A program made the position numbers and the translations under genes. Positions 1-7,909 of a DNA stretch of 19,464 nucleotides are shown in pieces (within the stretch, counting starts at the first letter, position 1; every line of letters starts with the position of its first letter). Source of the stretch: RGIG8767 sp964386235 (lineage in GTDB: Bacteria; Bacillota; Clostridia; Lachnospirales; Lachnospiraceae); assembly GCA_964386235.1 (NCBI GenBank), contig CAYLSH010000035.1, positions 1 through 19,464 of the forward strand, given 5' to 3'. The notes under the pieces were generated by a model. That model searched no databases. It saw only the letters and a list, made by a program, of their open reading frames with translations, and was not told where the DNA came from.

Positions 1-972
1 GCCCATTTCCCTTCTAATAGTAACATTTATTCCGTTTTTTTCAAGTTTATTTTTAAATGCAAGTATCTCCTTGCGGCTTCCCCTCTGGTAATCCCTTTCT
101 TTAATCGGGTTGACCGGTATTAGATTGACATGTCCGGCATACTTTCCCGCGATGGCAATCAACCGGGACGCATCTTCCTGTGTATCGTTTACACCGGCTA
201 CCAGACTGTATTCAAATGAAACTCTCCTTCCGGTCTGTCTGTAATAATAAGCACATGCTTCCAATACCTCCTGCAACGCATAGGTATTGGCAATGGGCAT
301 CAATGCCTTCCTTTTTTCATCCGTTGTTGCATGTAGGGAAAGTGCCAGTGTAATCTGTAATTTTTCATCTGCCAGACGCTTAATCTGCGGTACGAGACCA
401 CAGGTAGAAACCGTGATGTTTCTCTGACTGATGTGCAGACCGTTTTCATCCGTAAGAAGATTTACAAAACGCACAAAATTCTCATAATTATCCAGCGGTT
501 CCCCCGTTCCCATAATTACAACATTGGAAACCCGCTCACCCGTATCTCTGGTAATGGCATAAATCTGCTCTAACATCTCAGAAGGGAGCAGGTTTCTCTC
601 CCATCCATCCAAGGTGGAAGCGCAGAATTTACAGCCCATCTTACAGCCCACCTGGGAAGAAATGCAGACACTGTTTCCGTGCCGGTAACGCATAAACACG
701 CTTTCTACCAGATTGCCATCCGGCAGGGCAAAAAGATACTTTCTCGTTCCGTCCAACTGTGATTCCTGCATACGCACTTTCTTTAAGCAGGTATATTCAT
801 ACTGTTCTTCCAATGTCTTTCGCAGATCCTTGGAAAGATTGGTCATCTGTTCAAAATCCGGTGCCAGTTTCTGATGCATCCACTGATACACCTGCCCTGC
901 ACGAAAGGTCTGTAGACCGGCATTGGCAAATTCTGTTTTCAGTTCCTTAAGATTCATGGATTTGATATCCAT
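1..972 (-). CDS. rlmN: Dual-specificity 23S rRNA/tRNA adenine-C2 methyltransferase RlmN, 3' end outside window
   Basis: RlmN is a radical SAM enzyme that methylates C2 of A2503 in 23S rRNA and of A37 in some tRNAs. 324 codons are visible before the window edge. The radical SAM motif CxxxCxxC is C110, C114, C117 (CKMGCKFC). C103 in the SVCISSQVGC stretch matches the auxiliary Cys118 of E. coli. The second catalytic Cys (E. coli Cys355) would fall near residue 340, just outside the window, so intactness cannot be judged. GEPLDNY and the ITVSTCGLVP stretch are also typical. The start chosen is the ATG preceded by GGGAG with 6 nt spacing; an in-frame ATG seven codons upstream has no visible ribosome binding site. 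It follows rsmB by 42 nt and is the last visible gene of the murE-to-rlmN cluster; in many Firmicutes a PP2C phosphatase and PASTA kinase come next. Confidence 0.95.
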   Translation of the reverse strand, partial: MDIKSMNLKELKTEFANAGLQTFRAGQVYQWMHQKLAPDFEQMTNLSKDLRKTLEEQYEYTCLKKVRMQESQLDGTRKYLFALPDGNLVESVFMRYRHGNSVCISSQVGCKMGCKFCASTLDGWERNLLPSEMLEQIYAITRDTGERVSNVVIMGTGEPLDNYENFVRFVNLLTDENGLHISQRNITVSTCGLVPQIKRLADEKLQITLALSLHATTDEKRKALMPIANTYALQEVLEACAYYYRQTGRRVSFEYSLVAGVNDTQEDASRLIAIAGKYAGHVNLIPVNPIKERDYQRGSRKEILAFKNKLEKNGINVTIRREMG

Positions 973-1014
973 CTTTTTCTCCCATTCCTGCATATTTCTA
1001 TCAATACCGGATCC

Positions 1015-2388
1015 TTACATTTTTCTTCTTAATCTTGCCATAAAAAAGCCATCGGACCTCTCCCCCGGCAACAGGGTAAGATACCCCTTCTTTGTATCCT
1101 CATTGTGAAGTTCTTTACACAGATAGGGATCCAGACTTTCCGGTTCCAGATCGTAATTTTGTATCAGATACTCCACCATCTGTTCATTTTCTTCTTTTCG
1201 AAGCGTGCAGGTACTGTAAATAAGCGTTCCGCCCGGCTTTACATAATCCCAGACCGTATCAGCAATCTTTTTTTGCAAAACGGATAAAGAGGTAAACGAA
1301 TCCGCGTCCAGACGATACCGTATCTCCGGTTTGCGTCCGATCACACCCATTCCGGAGCAGGGAATATCCAATAATACAACATCCGCCCATCCGCATACAC
1401 TCTCATCCCGGATACAGGCATCCCATACTTTTACCTGTAAACAATCTGCGTACAGATTGTTTGCATGAATACGTTCTTTATTTTCTAAGATCAATGCCGT
1501 TTTTGATTCTGTCAGATCCCTCGCTTCCACGATTCCCGTGCCATGTAATTTATCACAGGCATGAAGCGCCTTGCCACCGGGTGCACTGCACACATCCAGG
1601 ATACGATCGCCTTCCTTTATCCCGGCAATCTCACAGATCAGCATACTGCTGATGTCCTGAACAGTATAATACCCCTGTAAAAAGAAAGGATCCTTACGCA
1701 GACTCTGTACCTTTTCCAGTTCGTATGCATAGGAAAGCCACGGGTGCGTTTTGAAACCAATTCCTTCTTTTTCCCAGGCATCCAATAAGGCGCTCCTTTG
1801 TTCCTGTGACAACTGTTCGGATACTCTTACACAGACCGGCCGCTCCACAAAATATCCTTTTAGGATTTCTTCTGCCGTTTCCATCCCATATTGAGCGAGC
1901 AATAACTGCACCAGATCACAAGGCATGGAATAGGCAATGGACAACGCCCTGACAGGCTCTTTTGTACGATCCGGCCATTCGATACTTTCTTTGCTGCGGG
2001 ATATATTGCGCAGCACACCGTTTACAAATCCCTTCAGGGTTTTAAATCCTCTTTTGGAAGCCAGTTTGACGGCCTCATTGCAGACAGCGGAATCCGGAAC
2101 TTTATCAAGATACAGGATCTGATAAACACTGCTGCGCATCAAACTTCTGATAAACGGCTTCATTTTATTAACCGGTACTTTGGAAAACTGATCCAGTACA
2201 TAATCAATGGTGATCAGCCTTTCTAAGGTTCCTTCCGTGACCTTTTTTAAAAAGGCTCTGTCCACAGCCGGAAGATATGCATATTTATCCAGTACATTCC
2301 GAATCAGGATATGACTGTATTCTTTTCCGGCAGAAATTTCCCTTATCATTTCCACTGCCAGTTCTCTTACGTTTTCTTTTTTTTCCAC
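1015..2388 (-). CDS. rsmB: 16S rRNA (cytosine-967-C5) methyltransferase RsmB
   Basis: Methylates C5 of C967 in 16S rRNA using SAM; 457 aa, a normal length for the family. A NusB-like RNA-binding domain occupies roughly residues 5-130. The methyltransferase domain has the SAM motif LDVCSAPGGKA (264-274), motif IV DIPCSGMGV with C344, and motif VI YSTCTLRKEENE with C394, which is the catalytic nucleophile by analogy with E. coli Cys389. The start is a GTG, chosen because AGGAG lies 6 nt upstream; the nearby ATG four bases upstream is out of frame and stops quickly. There is a 45-nt gap from fmt, in the conserved fmt-rsmB-rlmN order. In several Clostridia a small zinc metallopeptidase gene lies between fmt and rsmB; here there is no room for one. 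Confidence 0.96.
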   Translation of the reverse strand: MEKKENVRELAVEMIREISAGKEYSHILIRNVLDKYAYLPAVDRAFLKKVTEGTLERLITIDYVLDQFSKVPVNKMKPFIRSLMRSSVYQILYLDKVPDSAVCNEAVKLASKRGFKTLKGFVNGVLRNISRSKESIEWPDRTKEPVRALSIAYSMPCDLVQLLLAQYGMETAEEILKGYFVERPVCVRVSEQLSQEQRSALLDAWEKEGIGFKTHPWLSYAYELEKVQSLRKDPFFLQGYYTVQDISSMLICEIAGIKEGDRILDVCSAPGGKALHACDKLHGTGIVEARDLTESKTALILENKERIHANNLYADCLQVKVWDACIRDESVCGWADVVLLDIPCSGMGVIGRKPEIRYRLDADSFTSLSVLQKKIADTVWDYVKPGGTLIYSTCTLRKEENEQMVEYLIQNYDLEPESLDPYLCKELHNEDTKKGYLTLLPGERSDGFFMARLRRKM

Positions 2389-2433
2389 ATTCTTCTCCTG
2401 ACCATGCTTTAGTCGTCACTAACTCTTTTTTCT

Positions 2434-3372
2434 CTAATTCGGAAATACCATGCCAATTTCCATGGGATACCCCAGTAAAAAGGCCGACACTTCCATACGT
2501 TTTTTCCCTTCTAACTGTACTTCTTTTACCGCAATGCCGCCCTTTGCGGTCCCAATGGTAAAACTGTCTTTTGTCACTTCCAGAACCCTGCCGCATGTAT
2601 CCTCTTTGCTTTCTGGCAGTAAAACCACATCGCAGTCCCATATCTTTAACGTTTTTCCTTTATAATAAGTATACGCACTCGGCCAGGAATTTAAGCCACG
2701 GACTTTTCGTTCCAGTGTAACCGCATCCTGTGAAAAATCCAGTTTACCCATTTCTTTTTTGAGCATTTTGGCATGGGTACTCCTGCTCTCATCCTGTTTT
2801 TGGGGCGTGATCGTTCCTTTTTCGATTGCTTCCAAACATCTTACAACAAGATCCGCTCCGCACACTGCCAGTTTGTCAAACAGACTGGCACCCGTTTCTT
2901 TCGGATCAAGTTTTACCACTTCCTGCATCAGGATATCCCCGGTATCAACACCCTCATTCATCTGCTGGATCGTCACGCCGGTTTCTTCTTCTCCGTCAAT
3001 AACTGCCCACTGAATCGGTGCCGCTCCCCGGTATTTGGGCAGCAATGAAGCATGAATATTGATACATCCATACTTTGGCATATCCAGAATCTCTTTGGAA
3101 AGAATCTGTCCAAAGGCAGCCACCACGAAAATATCGGCTTCATAGGAAGCCAGTTTTTCCACTGCCTCTTTTTCTTTGATCTTTACCGGCTGAAATACCA
3201 AAAGTCCATGTTTTAAAGCACATGCCTTCACTGCCGGAATCTGCATTTCTTTGCCCCTTCCCTTGGGTTTATCCGGCTGTGTGACTACCGCTGTCACTTC
3301 ATGCCCCGCTTTTATGATCTGTTCCAATGCTCCTACTGCAAAATCAGGAGTTCCCATAAATACGATCTTCAT
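2434..3372 (-). CDS. fmt: Methionyl-tRNA formyltransferase
   Basis: Transfers the formyl group of 10-formyl-tetrahydrofolate to Met-tRNA(fMet) for translation initiation; 312 aa, full length. The N-terminal Rossmann start MGTPDFAV and the catalytic triad N105, H107 (INIHASLLPKYRGAAP) and D143 (EGVDTGDI) are all present. The C-terminal tRNA-binding domain covers about residues 205-305 (RGLNSWPSAYTYYKGK). The start ATG follows a weak GGCGG-type site. The gene begins only 17 nt after def ends, the usual def-fmt pairing in which the two enzymes add and then remove the formyl group. A different-frame ORF over its 3' third is a shadow. Confidence 0.97.
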   Translation of the reverse strand: MKIVFMGTPDFAVGALEQIIKAGHEVTAVVTQPDKPKGRGKEMQIPAVKACALKHGLLVFQPVKIKEKEAVEKLASYEADIFVVAAFGQILSKEILDMPKYGCINIHASLLPKYRGAAPIQWAVIDGEEETGVTIQQMNEGVDTGDILMQEVVKLDPKETGASLFDKLAVCGADLVVRCLEAIEKGTITPQKQDESRSTHAKMLKKEMGKLDFSQDAVTLERKVRGLNSWPSAYTYYKGKTLKIWDCDVVLLPESKEDTCGRVLEVTKDSFTIGTAKGGIAVKEVQLEGKKRMEVSAFLLGYPMEIGMVFPN

Positions 3373-3389
3373 GGCTTCATCCCGCCTTT

Positions 3390-3881
3390 CTATTCCTCAT
3401 CCCATTCATCCGCATCTTCCGGTTCCACATCCACAAGTGGCCCCTCTACTTTTTCCGTATACAGATGTCCGTCCAAATGATCCAGTTCGTGGCAAATGGC
3501 ACGTGCCATCAGTTCCGTTCCTTCAATCACAAATTCTTCCATATTTTCATCATAAGCCACGGCTTTTACGTAATTCGGTCGTGTGACCGTGCCGGATTTG
3601 CCGGGAACGCTTAAACATCCCTCATAACCGGTCTGCTCGCCACTTGTCTCTAAGATGCGTGGATTGATCATAACCACAGGATCTTCCCCCGTTGTATCAA
3701 TGACCACGATACGTTTTAGGATGCCAACCTGTGGTGCGGCAAGCCCCACCCCATTGGTCTCATACATGGTCTCAAACATATCATCGATCAATTCCAGTGT
3801 TCTCTCATTGACTTCTTTTACTTCCTTGCAGATTTTATTTAAGATCGGATCCCCAATCTCTCTGACTTCTCGTACTGCCAT
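3390..3881 (-). CDS. def: Peptide deformylase
   Basis: Metalloenzyme that removes the N-formyl group from nascent polypeptides. All three family motifs are present: GVGLAAPQVG (44-53), EGCLSVPG (87-94) with metal ligand C89, and HELDHLDG (131-138) with ligands H131 and H135 and catalytic E132. At 163 aa it is the compact form, ending in a strongly acidic tail (DVEPEDADEWDEE). The start has GAGAGG 8 nt upstream. It sits between priA (34-nt gap) and fmt (17-nt gap). Confidence 0.97.
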   Translation of the reverse strand: MAVREVREIGDPILNKICKEVKEVNERTLELIDDMFETMYETNGVGLAAPQVGILKRIVVIDTTGEDPVVMINPRILETSGEQTGYEGCLSVPGKSGTVTRPNYVKAVAYDENMEEFVIEGTELMARAICHELDHLDGHLYTEKVEGPLVDVEPEDADEWDEE

Positions 3882-3915
3882 CTTTTTTTCCTCTCAATTC
3901 CTTTATTATCCTCTG

Positions 3916-6135
3916 TTAAAATGGGTTAACCGGATCAAAATCAAATATAATGTTGATCTGGTTTCCCTTGTATTTTTCCATCTCTTCTTCCAGCGTCTCT
4001 CTGACCCTGATCAGGTTCTCTTTTTGAGGGGACTTTAGCATAAACACCTGTCTGTATAGGTCATTGATCTTACTGATGCCTGCCGGAGTGGGTCCTACTA
4101 AGATCGTCCCGTCCGTTTTTGCCCTTAATGCCAGCGCTTTGGCCACATTTTCTGCTGCCTGCTGTGAGGCAGAATAGACCAGCACCGCAAGAATATGGCA
4201 CACCGGCGGATAGTGCATCAATTCCCTGTATAGAATCTCTTCTTCATAAAAATGTTCATAGTCATGATCTGCCGCATGACGGATGCTGTAATGCTCCGGC
4301 TGGTAAGTCTGTATGACCACCTCGCCCTTGCTTTTCCCTCTTCCGGCTCTTCCGGCTGCCTGTGTGAGCAGTGCAAAGGTCCGCTCTCCGGCACGATAAT
4401 CATTTGCCGCCAGTGACAGATCCGCTGCCATGATCCCCATTAACGTGACATTGGAAAAATCATGCCCCTTCACGATCATCTGTGTTCCTAAGAGCACATC
4501 GGCTTTGCCTTCTTTAAAATCAGAAAGAATCGTCTCATAACTGCCCTTGGTTTTTGTGGTATCCCCATCCATTCTAAGTACCCGTATCTGCGGAAACAAA
4601 AGTTTTAACTGTTCTTCCATCTGCTCAGTTCCGGCTTTAAAACCCAGAAGGTATTTAGAAGAACACGCAGGGCATACCGGTGGTCTTTTGATAGAATACC
4701 CACAATAATGGCAGACTAACATCCCATTTTTGTGTTCCGATAAGGAAATATCACAATGCGGACATTTCATGACATGGCCGCAGCTTCTGCAGGAAACAAA
4801 TCCCGCATATCCGCGCCTGTTTAAAAATAACATGATCTGTTCTTTTTTCGCAAGGCGGTCGGCGATCAGTTCCTGTAATTTGTTAGAGAAAATAGAACGG
4901 TTTCCTGCTTTTAGTTCTGCCCGCAGATCCACCGTGTGTACAAGGGGAAGATCCCCTCCCGTTGCCCGTTCCGTCAGGGTATATAATTTGTACGCTCCGC
5001 ACTTTGCATGGTAATACGAATCCACGGAGGGCGTTGCGGACCCAAGCACAACGCTGCTGCCCGTCATTTTGGCAAGTTGTATCGCTACTTCTCTTGCATG
5101 ATAGCGGGGCATCCCCTCGCTTTTATAACTGTTTTCATGTTCTTCATCGATCACGATCAGTCCCAGGTTTTCAAATGGCGTAAACAGTGCCGATCTTGGA
5201 CCGATGATCACATCGAGTTCTCCCTTTTTTGCCCGCATGAACTGGTCGTATTTTTCTCCATAAGAAAGCGTGGAATTGACAATTGATACCCGGTTGCCAA
5301 AATGATGATAAAACCGAAGTACCGTCTGGTAAGTCAGTGCAATCTCCGGGATTAAAAAGATCGCCTGTTTTCCGCTTTTGACAACCTCTTTGATCATACG
5401 GATGTAAACTTCTGTTTTGCCGCTACCTGTTACTCCATGTAAAAGATAGGTTCTGCGTATTCCGCGTCCATACTCATTTGCGAAATCACAAACGATTTCT
5501 TTTTGCGGCAAAAGGAGTTCTTTTTCCTCCTGCATGGACTCTTTTATGGTAATGGGATCACGGAAGTGATCTTCTGACTCTATCTGAATGACTCCCTGCT
5601 TTTGCAAAGCGGTAAGAGTACCCTGTGACACATTCAGTTTCGTTTTCACCAACCGATAGTCCAAAGCTGTCTCTTTAAGCAGTTCCTCTACTATTCTTGC
5701 TTTGGCAGTCCAATGTTTATTTTGACACTCCTTTAATAGCAGAAGTGTGCGTTCTTTATCATATAATAACCGGATCGTCTTTTTTTCTACCGGCTTTACT
5801 GTCTTTTTGACCGGAAGTACAATCTTGAGTGCCTGGATCATGGTAGAACCATATTGCTGTCTGATCCATGCCGCAAGCTGTATCATTCTTCCTTCACTGT
5901 CTTCCTGACTGACCGCCACACTTTCGATCTCTTTTATCTTTTCATCCGGGAAATCTGCATGATCACAAAAAGCCACAACATAGCCTTTGATCCTTTTATT
6001 GCCCCTTCCAAACGGAATGTGAACACAGGAACCGATCGTAACCGAGTCGGAAAGTGTCTGCGGAATCCGGTATGTAAAAGGACGGTCCACACTTTCATGT
6101 GAGATATCCACAATGATTTTTGCGTATCCTGGCAT
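3916..6135 (-). CDS. priA: Primosomal protein N' (replication restart helicase PriA)
   Basis: 3'-5' superfamily 2 DNA helicase that recognises stalled forks and reloads the replisome. Length is 739 aa, slightly shorter than B. subtilis PriA. N-terminal DNA-binding region about 1-105; Walker A GVTGSGKT at 234-241; DEEH box at 330-333; GSATPS motif III at 365-370. The zinc-binding insertion holds all eight cysteines as four CxxC pairs (449/452, 458/461, 475/478, 488/491). Motif VI region QAAGRAGRG is intact. A GGGAGG site precedes the ATG. It starts 14 nt after murE ends, so the two are almost certainly cotranscribed. Confidence 0.97.
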   Translation of the reverse strand: MPGYAKIIVDISHESVDRPFTYRIPQTLSDSVTIGSCVHIPFGRGNKRIKGYVVAFCDHADFPDEKIKEIESVAVSQEDSEGRMIQLAAWIRQQYGSTMIQALKIVLPVKKTVKPVEKKTIRLLYDKERTLLLLKECQNKHWTAKARIVEELLKETALDYRLVKTKLNVSQGTLTALQKQGVIQIESEDHFRDPITIKESMQEEKELLLPQKEIVCDFANEYGRGIRRTYLLHGVTGSGKTEVYIRMIKEVVKSGKQAIFLIPEIALTYQTVLRFYHHFGNRVSIVNSTLSYGEKYDQFMRAKKGELDVIIGPRSALFTPFENLGLIVIDEEHENSYKSEGMPRYHAREVAIQLAKMTGSSVVLGSATPSVDSYYHAKCGAYKLYTLTERATGGDLPLVHTVDLRAELKAGNRSIFSNKLQELIADRLAKKEQIMLFLNRRGYAGFVSCRSCGHVMKCPHCDISLSEHKNGMLVCHYCGYSIKRPPVCPACSSKYLLGFKAGTEQMEEQLKLLFPQIRVLRMDGDTTKTKGSYETILSDFKEGKADVLLGTQMIVKGHDFSNVTLMGIMAADLSLAANDYRAGERTFALLTQAAGRAGRGKSKGEVVIQTYQPEHYSIRHAADHDYEHFYEEEILYRELMHYPPVCHILAVLVYSASQQAAENVAKALALRAKTDGTILVGPTPAGISKINDLYRQVFMLKSPQKENLIRVRETLEEEMEKYKGNQINIIFDFDPVNPF

Positions 6136-6149
6136 TCCTTCCTCCCTGA

Positions 6150-7634
6150 TCAGTTTTCTCCGGTCATGTTCTCTTCCTGTAAGATCTCTGCTATCAGGAC
6201 ACGTTCATCCATCGGATACTTTACTCCCCGTATCTCCTGATAATCTTCATGTCCTTTTCCGGCAAGTACAATGATGTCCCCCGGTTTTCCGTTTACGATT
6301 GCATACCGGATGGCTTCCTTACGGTTTTCAATCCGGACATACTCTCCCGTTGTCTTTTTTATCCCGGTCTCAATATCATCCATAATGGCAGCGGGTTCTT
6401 CAAAGCGGGGATTATCCGATGTAATAATCGTCAGATCCGCAAGTCTGCCGCTGACCTCTCCCATTTCATAACGTCTTGCCTTTGCACGGTTGCCCCCGCA
6501 TCCAAACAAACAGACAAGCCGCTTAGGCTCATACTCTTTTAAGGTGGAAAGTAAACTCTCCAGTGCCATGGCATTGTGTGCATAATCGATCATCAGGGTA
6601 AATGCATCCGATACCCTGACCAGTTCGATCCTCCCCTTTACGTTTGCAGAAGAAAGTGCTTCTTTAACATCCTCTTTCTTTGCGCCTAACTGATCGCAGA
6701 TTGCCACGGCAGTCAGTGCATTGTATACACTGAACCGTCCCGGTGTGGGAATCCTGACGTGCATCGTTGTCTTACCGGTTACCTGAAAAGACACGCCGAT
6801 ATGCCCGCTCTGTCTTTCCAACACCATATCCCCTGCACGATAATCCACGCCTTCTGCCATTCCATAGGTAAACAGGCTGCAGGTATGCCCTGTTGTTACG
6901 GTCTTCCAATGCTTATCATCCGCATTGACAATTCCTACTTTACACTGTTTAAACAAAAGTCCCTTACATGCCATATAGTCCTCAAAACTGCTGTGTTCGT
7001 TAGGACCGATATGATCCGGTTCTAAATTGGTAAAAATACCATAATCAAAAACAAATCCCTGCGTACGGTGAAGCATGAGTCCCTGGGAGGATACCTCCAT
7101 GACTACGCAGTCAAGTCCCTCATCCACCATCTTACGGAACGTTTCCTGTAAAATATAGGACTCCGGCGTTGTATTATTGGCATGGATATGGGTATTGCCT
7201 ATGATCGTTTCGATCGTCCCGATCAGGCCCACTTTGTGTCCGGCATGCTCTAAGATGGATTTTACCAGATATGTCGTGGTGGTCTTTCCTTTAGTACCCG
7301 TGATTCCGATCACCTTTAGTTTTTCTGCCGGATGTTCAAACCATGCTGCCGCAATAAATGCCATCGCATAACGGGTATTTTCAACACGGATTAAAGTTGT
7401 ATCCGTATCCTTTTCCCATGTAACATCCTCACACAGCACAACGCATGCTGCCTTTTTTTCACAGGCTTCTTTTATATAATCATGGCCGTTAAAATTTGCA
7501 CCTTTGATGCAGATAAACAGACAGCCCTCTTCTATCTTTCGCGAATCGTAAACGACTTTCGTCACTTCTTTTTCTACAGTTCCCTGCAATACTTCATATG
7601 TGATACAATCAAGCAATTCATGAATCGTTTTCAT
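6150..7634 (-). CDS. murE: UDP-N-acetylmuramoyl-L-alanyl-D-glutamate--2,6-diaminopimelate ligase
   Basis: Cytoplasmic Mur ligase adding the third stem-peptide residue in peptidoglycan synthesis. 494 aa from the start used here. The ATP loop GTKGKTTT is at 113-120, the carbamylated-lysine position is K224 (ACKGLLF), and the C-terminal DNPR motif (407-410) together with AGKGHEDYQ indicates meso-diaminopimelate rather than lysine specificity. The usual YAHTPD segment reads YAHNAMALE (351-359), a variant. The reading frame is open 14 codons further upstream, but the internal ATG preceded by AAAGGGGG with 6 nt spacing is the better start and matches the family N terminus. It heads the murE-priA-def-fmt-rsmB-rlmN run and lies outside any dcw cluster, so a second MurE-like paralogue elsewhere in the genome cannot be excluded. 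Confidence 0.93.
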   Translation of the reverse strand: MKTIHELLDCITYEVLQGTVEKEVTKVVYDSRKIEEGCLFICIKGANFNGHDYIKEACEKKAACVVLCEDVTWEKDTDTTLIRVENTRYAMAFIAAAWFEHPAEKLKVIGITGTKGKTTTTYLVKSILEHAGHKVGLIGTIETIIGNTHIHANNTTPESYILQETFRKMVDEGLDCVVMEVSSQGLMLHRTQGFVFDYGIFTNLEPDHIGPNEHSSFEDYMACKGLLFKQCKVGIVNADDKHWKTVTTGHTCSLFTYGMAEGVDYRAGDMVLERQSGHIGVSFQVTGKTTMHVRIPTPGRFSVYNALTAVAICDQLGAKKEDVKEALSSANVKGRIELVRVSDAFTLMIDYAHNAMALESLLSTLKEYEPKRLVCLFGCGGNRAKARRYEMGEVSGRLADLTIITSDNPRFEEPAAIMDDIETGIKKTTGEYVRIENRKEAIRYAIVNGKPGDIIVLAGKGHEDYQEIRGVKYPMDERVLIAEILQEENMTGEN

Positions 7635-7654
7635 GAGATGCCCCCTTTCCCGAC

Positions 7655-7669
7655 TGCTCACCCTGAGCA
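7655..7669 (-). promoter_or_regulatory. Short perfect stem-loop in the murE leader
   Basis: A perfect 6-bp inverted repeat (TGCTCA / TGAGCA) with a 3-nt loop lies about 20 nt upstream of the murE ATG, immediately before the ribosome binding site and downstream of the predicted transcription start. It could modulate translation or stability, but it is short and may be incidental. Confidence 0.35.
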
Positions 7670-7688
7670 AGCACAAATATCCTTATAA

Positions 7689-7717
7689 ACAATACCACAA
7701 AACGTAAGGTATATCAA
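7689..7717 (-). promoter_or_regulatory. Sigma-A-type promoter for the murE operon
   Basis: TTGATA (7712-7717), a 17-nt spacer, then TATTGT (7689-7694) read on the minus strand. It predicts a transcription start near 7682 and a leader of about 48 nt before the murE ATG. Placement directly upstream of the first gene of the run supports it. Confidence 0.65.
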
Positions 7718-7741
7718 ATGCATCCTTTCTATTGGATTCGT

Positions 7742-7776
7742 ATAAAACACAAAGACCCCGCTTTCGCGAGGCCTTT
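7742..7776 (-). terminator. Rho-independent terminator between recJ and murE
   Basis: An 11-bp stem (two G-U pairs on the minus-strand transcript) is closed by a GAAA tetraloop, with T-rich sequence after it (TTTGTGTTTTAT). It lies 134 nt after the recJ stop and about 25 nt before the murE promoter, so it most likely ends the TIGR04086-scfA-scfB-secDF-recJ transcript. The plus-strand side also has a modest T-rich tail. Confidence 0.8.
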
Positions 7777-7909
7777 GTTCTTATGAGGGGGGGAGATAGT
7801 GAGTAATCAACTATCTTGAAATTACTATAACGTAAAAATGTGTTCAAAATGTGTCCAAACTCTTAAACAAAAATAAAACTTCTAAACTAACACTAAATTA
7901 GACAGGAAA
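7777..7909. other. Gene-free spacer after recJ with small repeats
   Basis: This 133-nt AT-rich stretch holds a 7-bp inverted repeat (agatagt 7794-7800 / actatct 7810-7816) and an imperfect direct repeat (tgtgttcaaaa / tgtgtccaaac, about 7840-7861). I see no coding potential and no convincing promoter. It is probably the 3' untranslated region of recJ. Confidence 0.5.

Noticed and set aside
2285..2641. 118-codon minus-strand frame across the fmt-rsmB junction, where some Clostridia carry a small zinc peptidase
   Set aside because: The translation has no HExxH motif or membrane segment, is rich in Arg/Lys/Gly as expected for a shifted frame, and overlaps the intact fmt 3' end and rsmB 5' end.
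7635..7676. In-frame upstream ATG that would extend MurE by 14 residues
   Set aside because: The internal ATG has a strong AAAGGGGG site; the extension would start at or before the predicted transcript start and include the leader hairpin.
7777..7909. Possible small RNA or small protein gene after recJ
   Set aside because: No convincing promoter with correct spacing, no start codon with ribosome binding site and only weak repeats.
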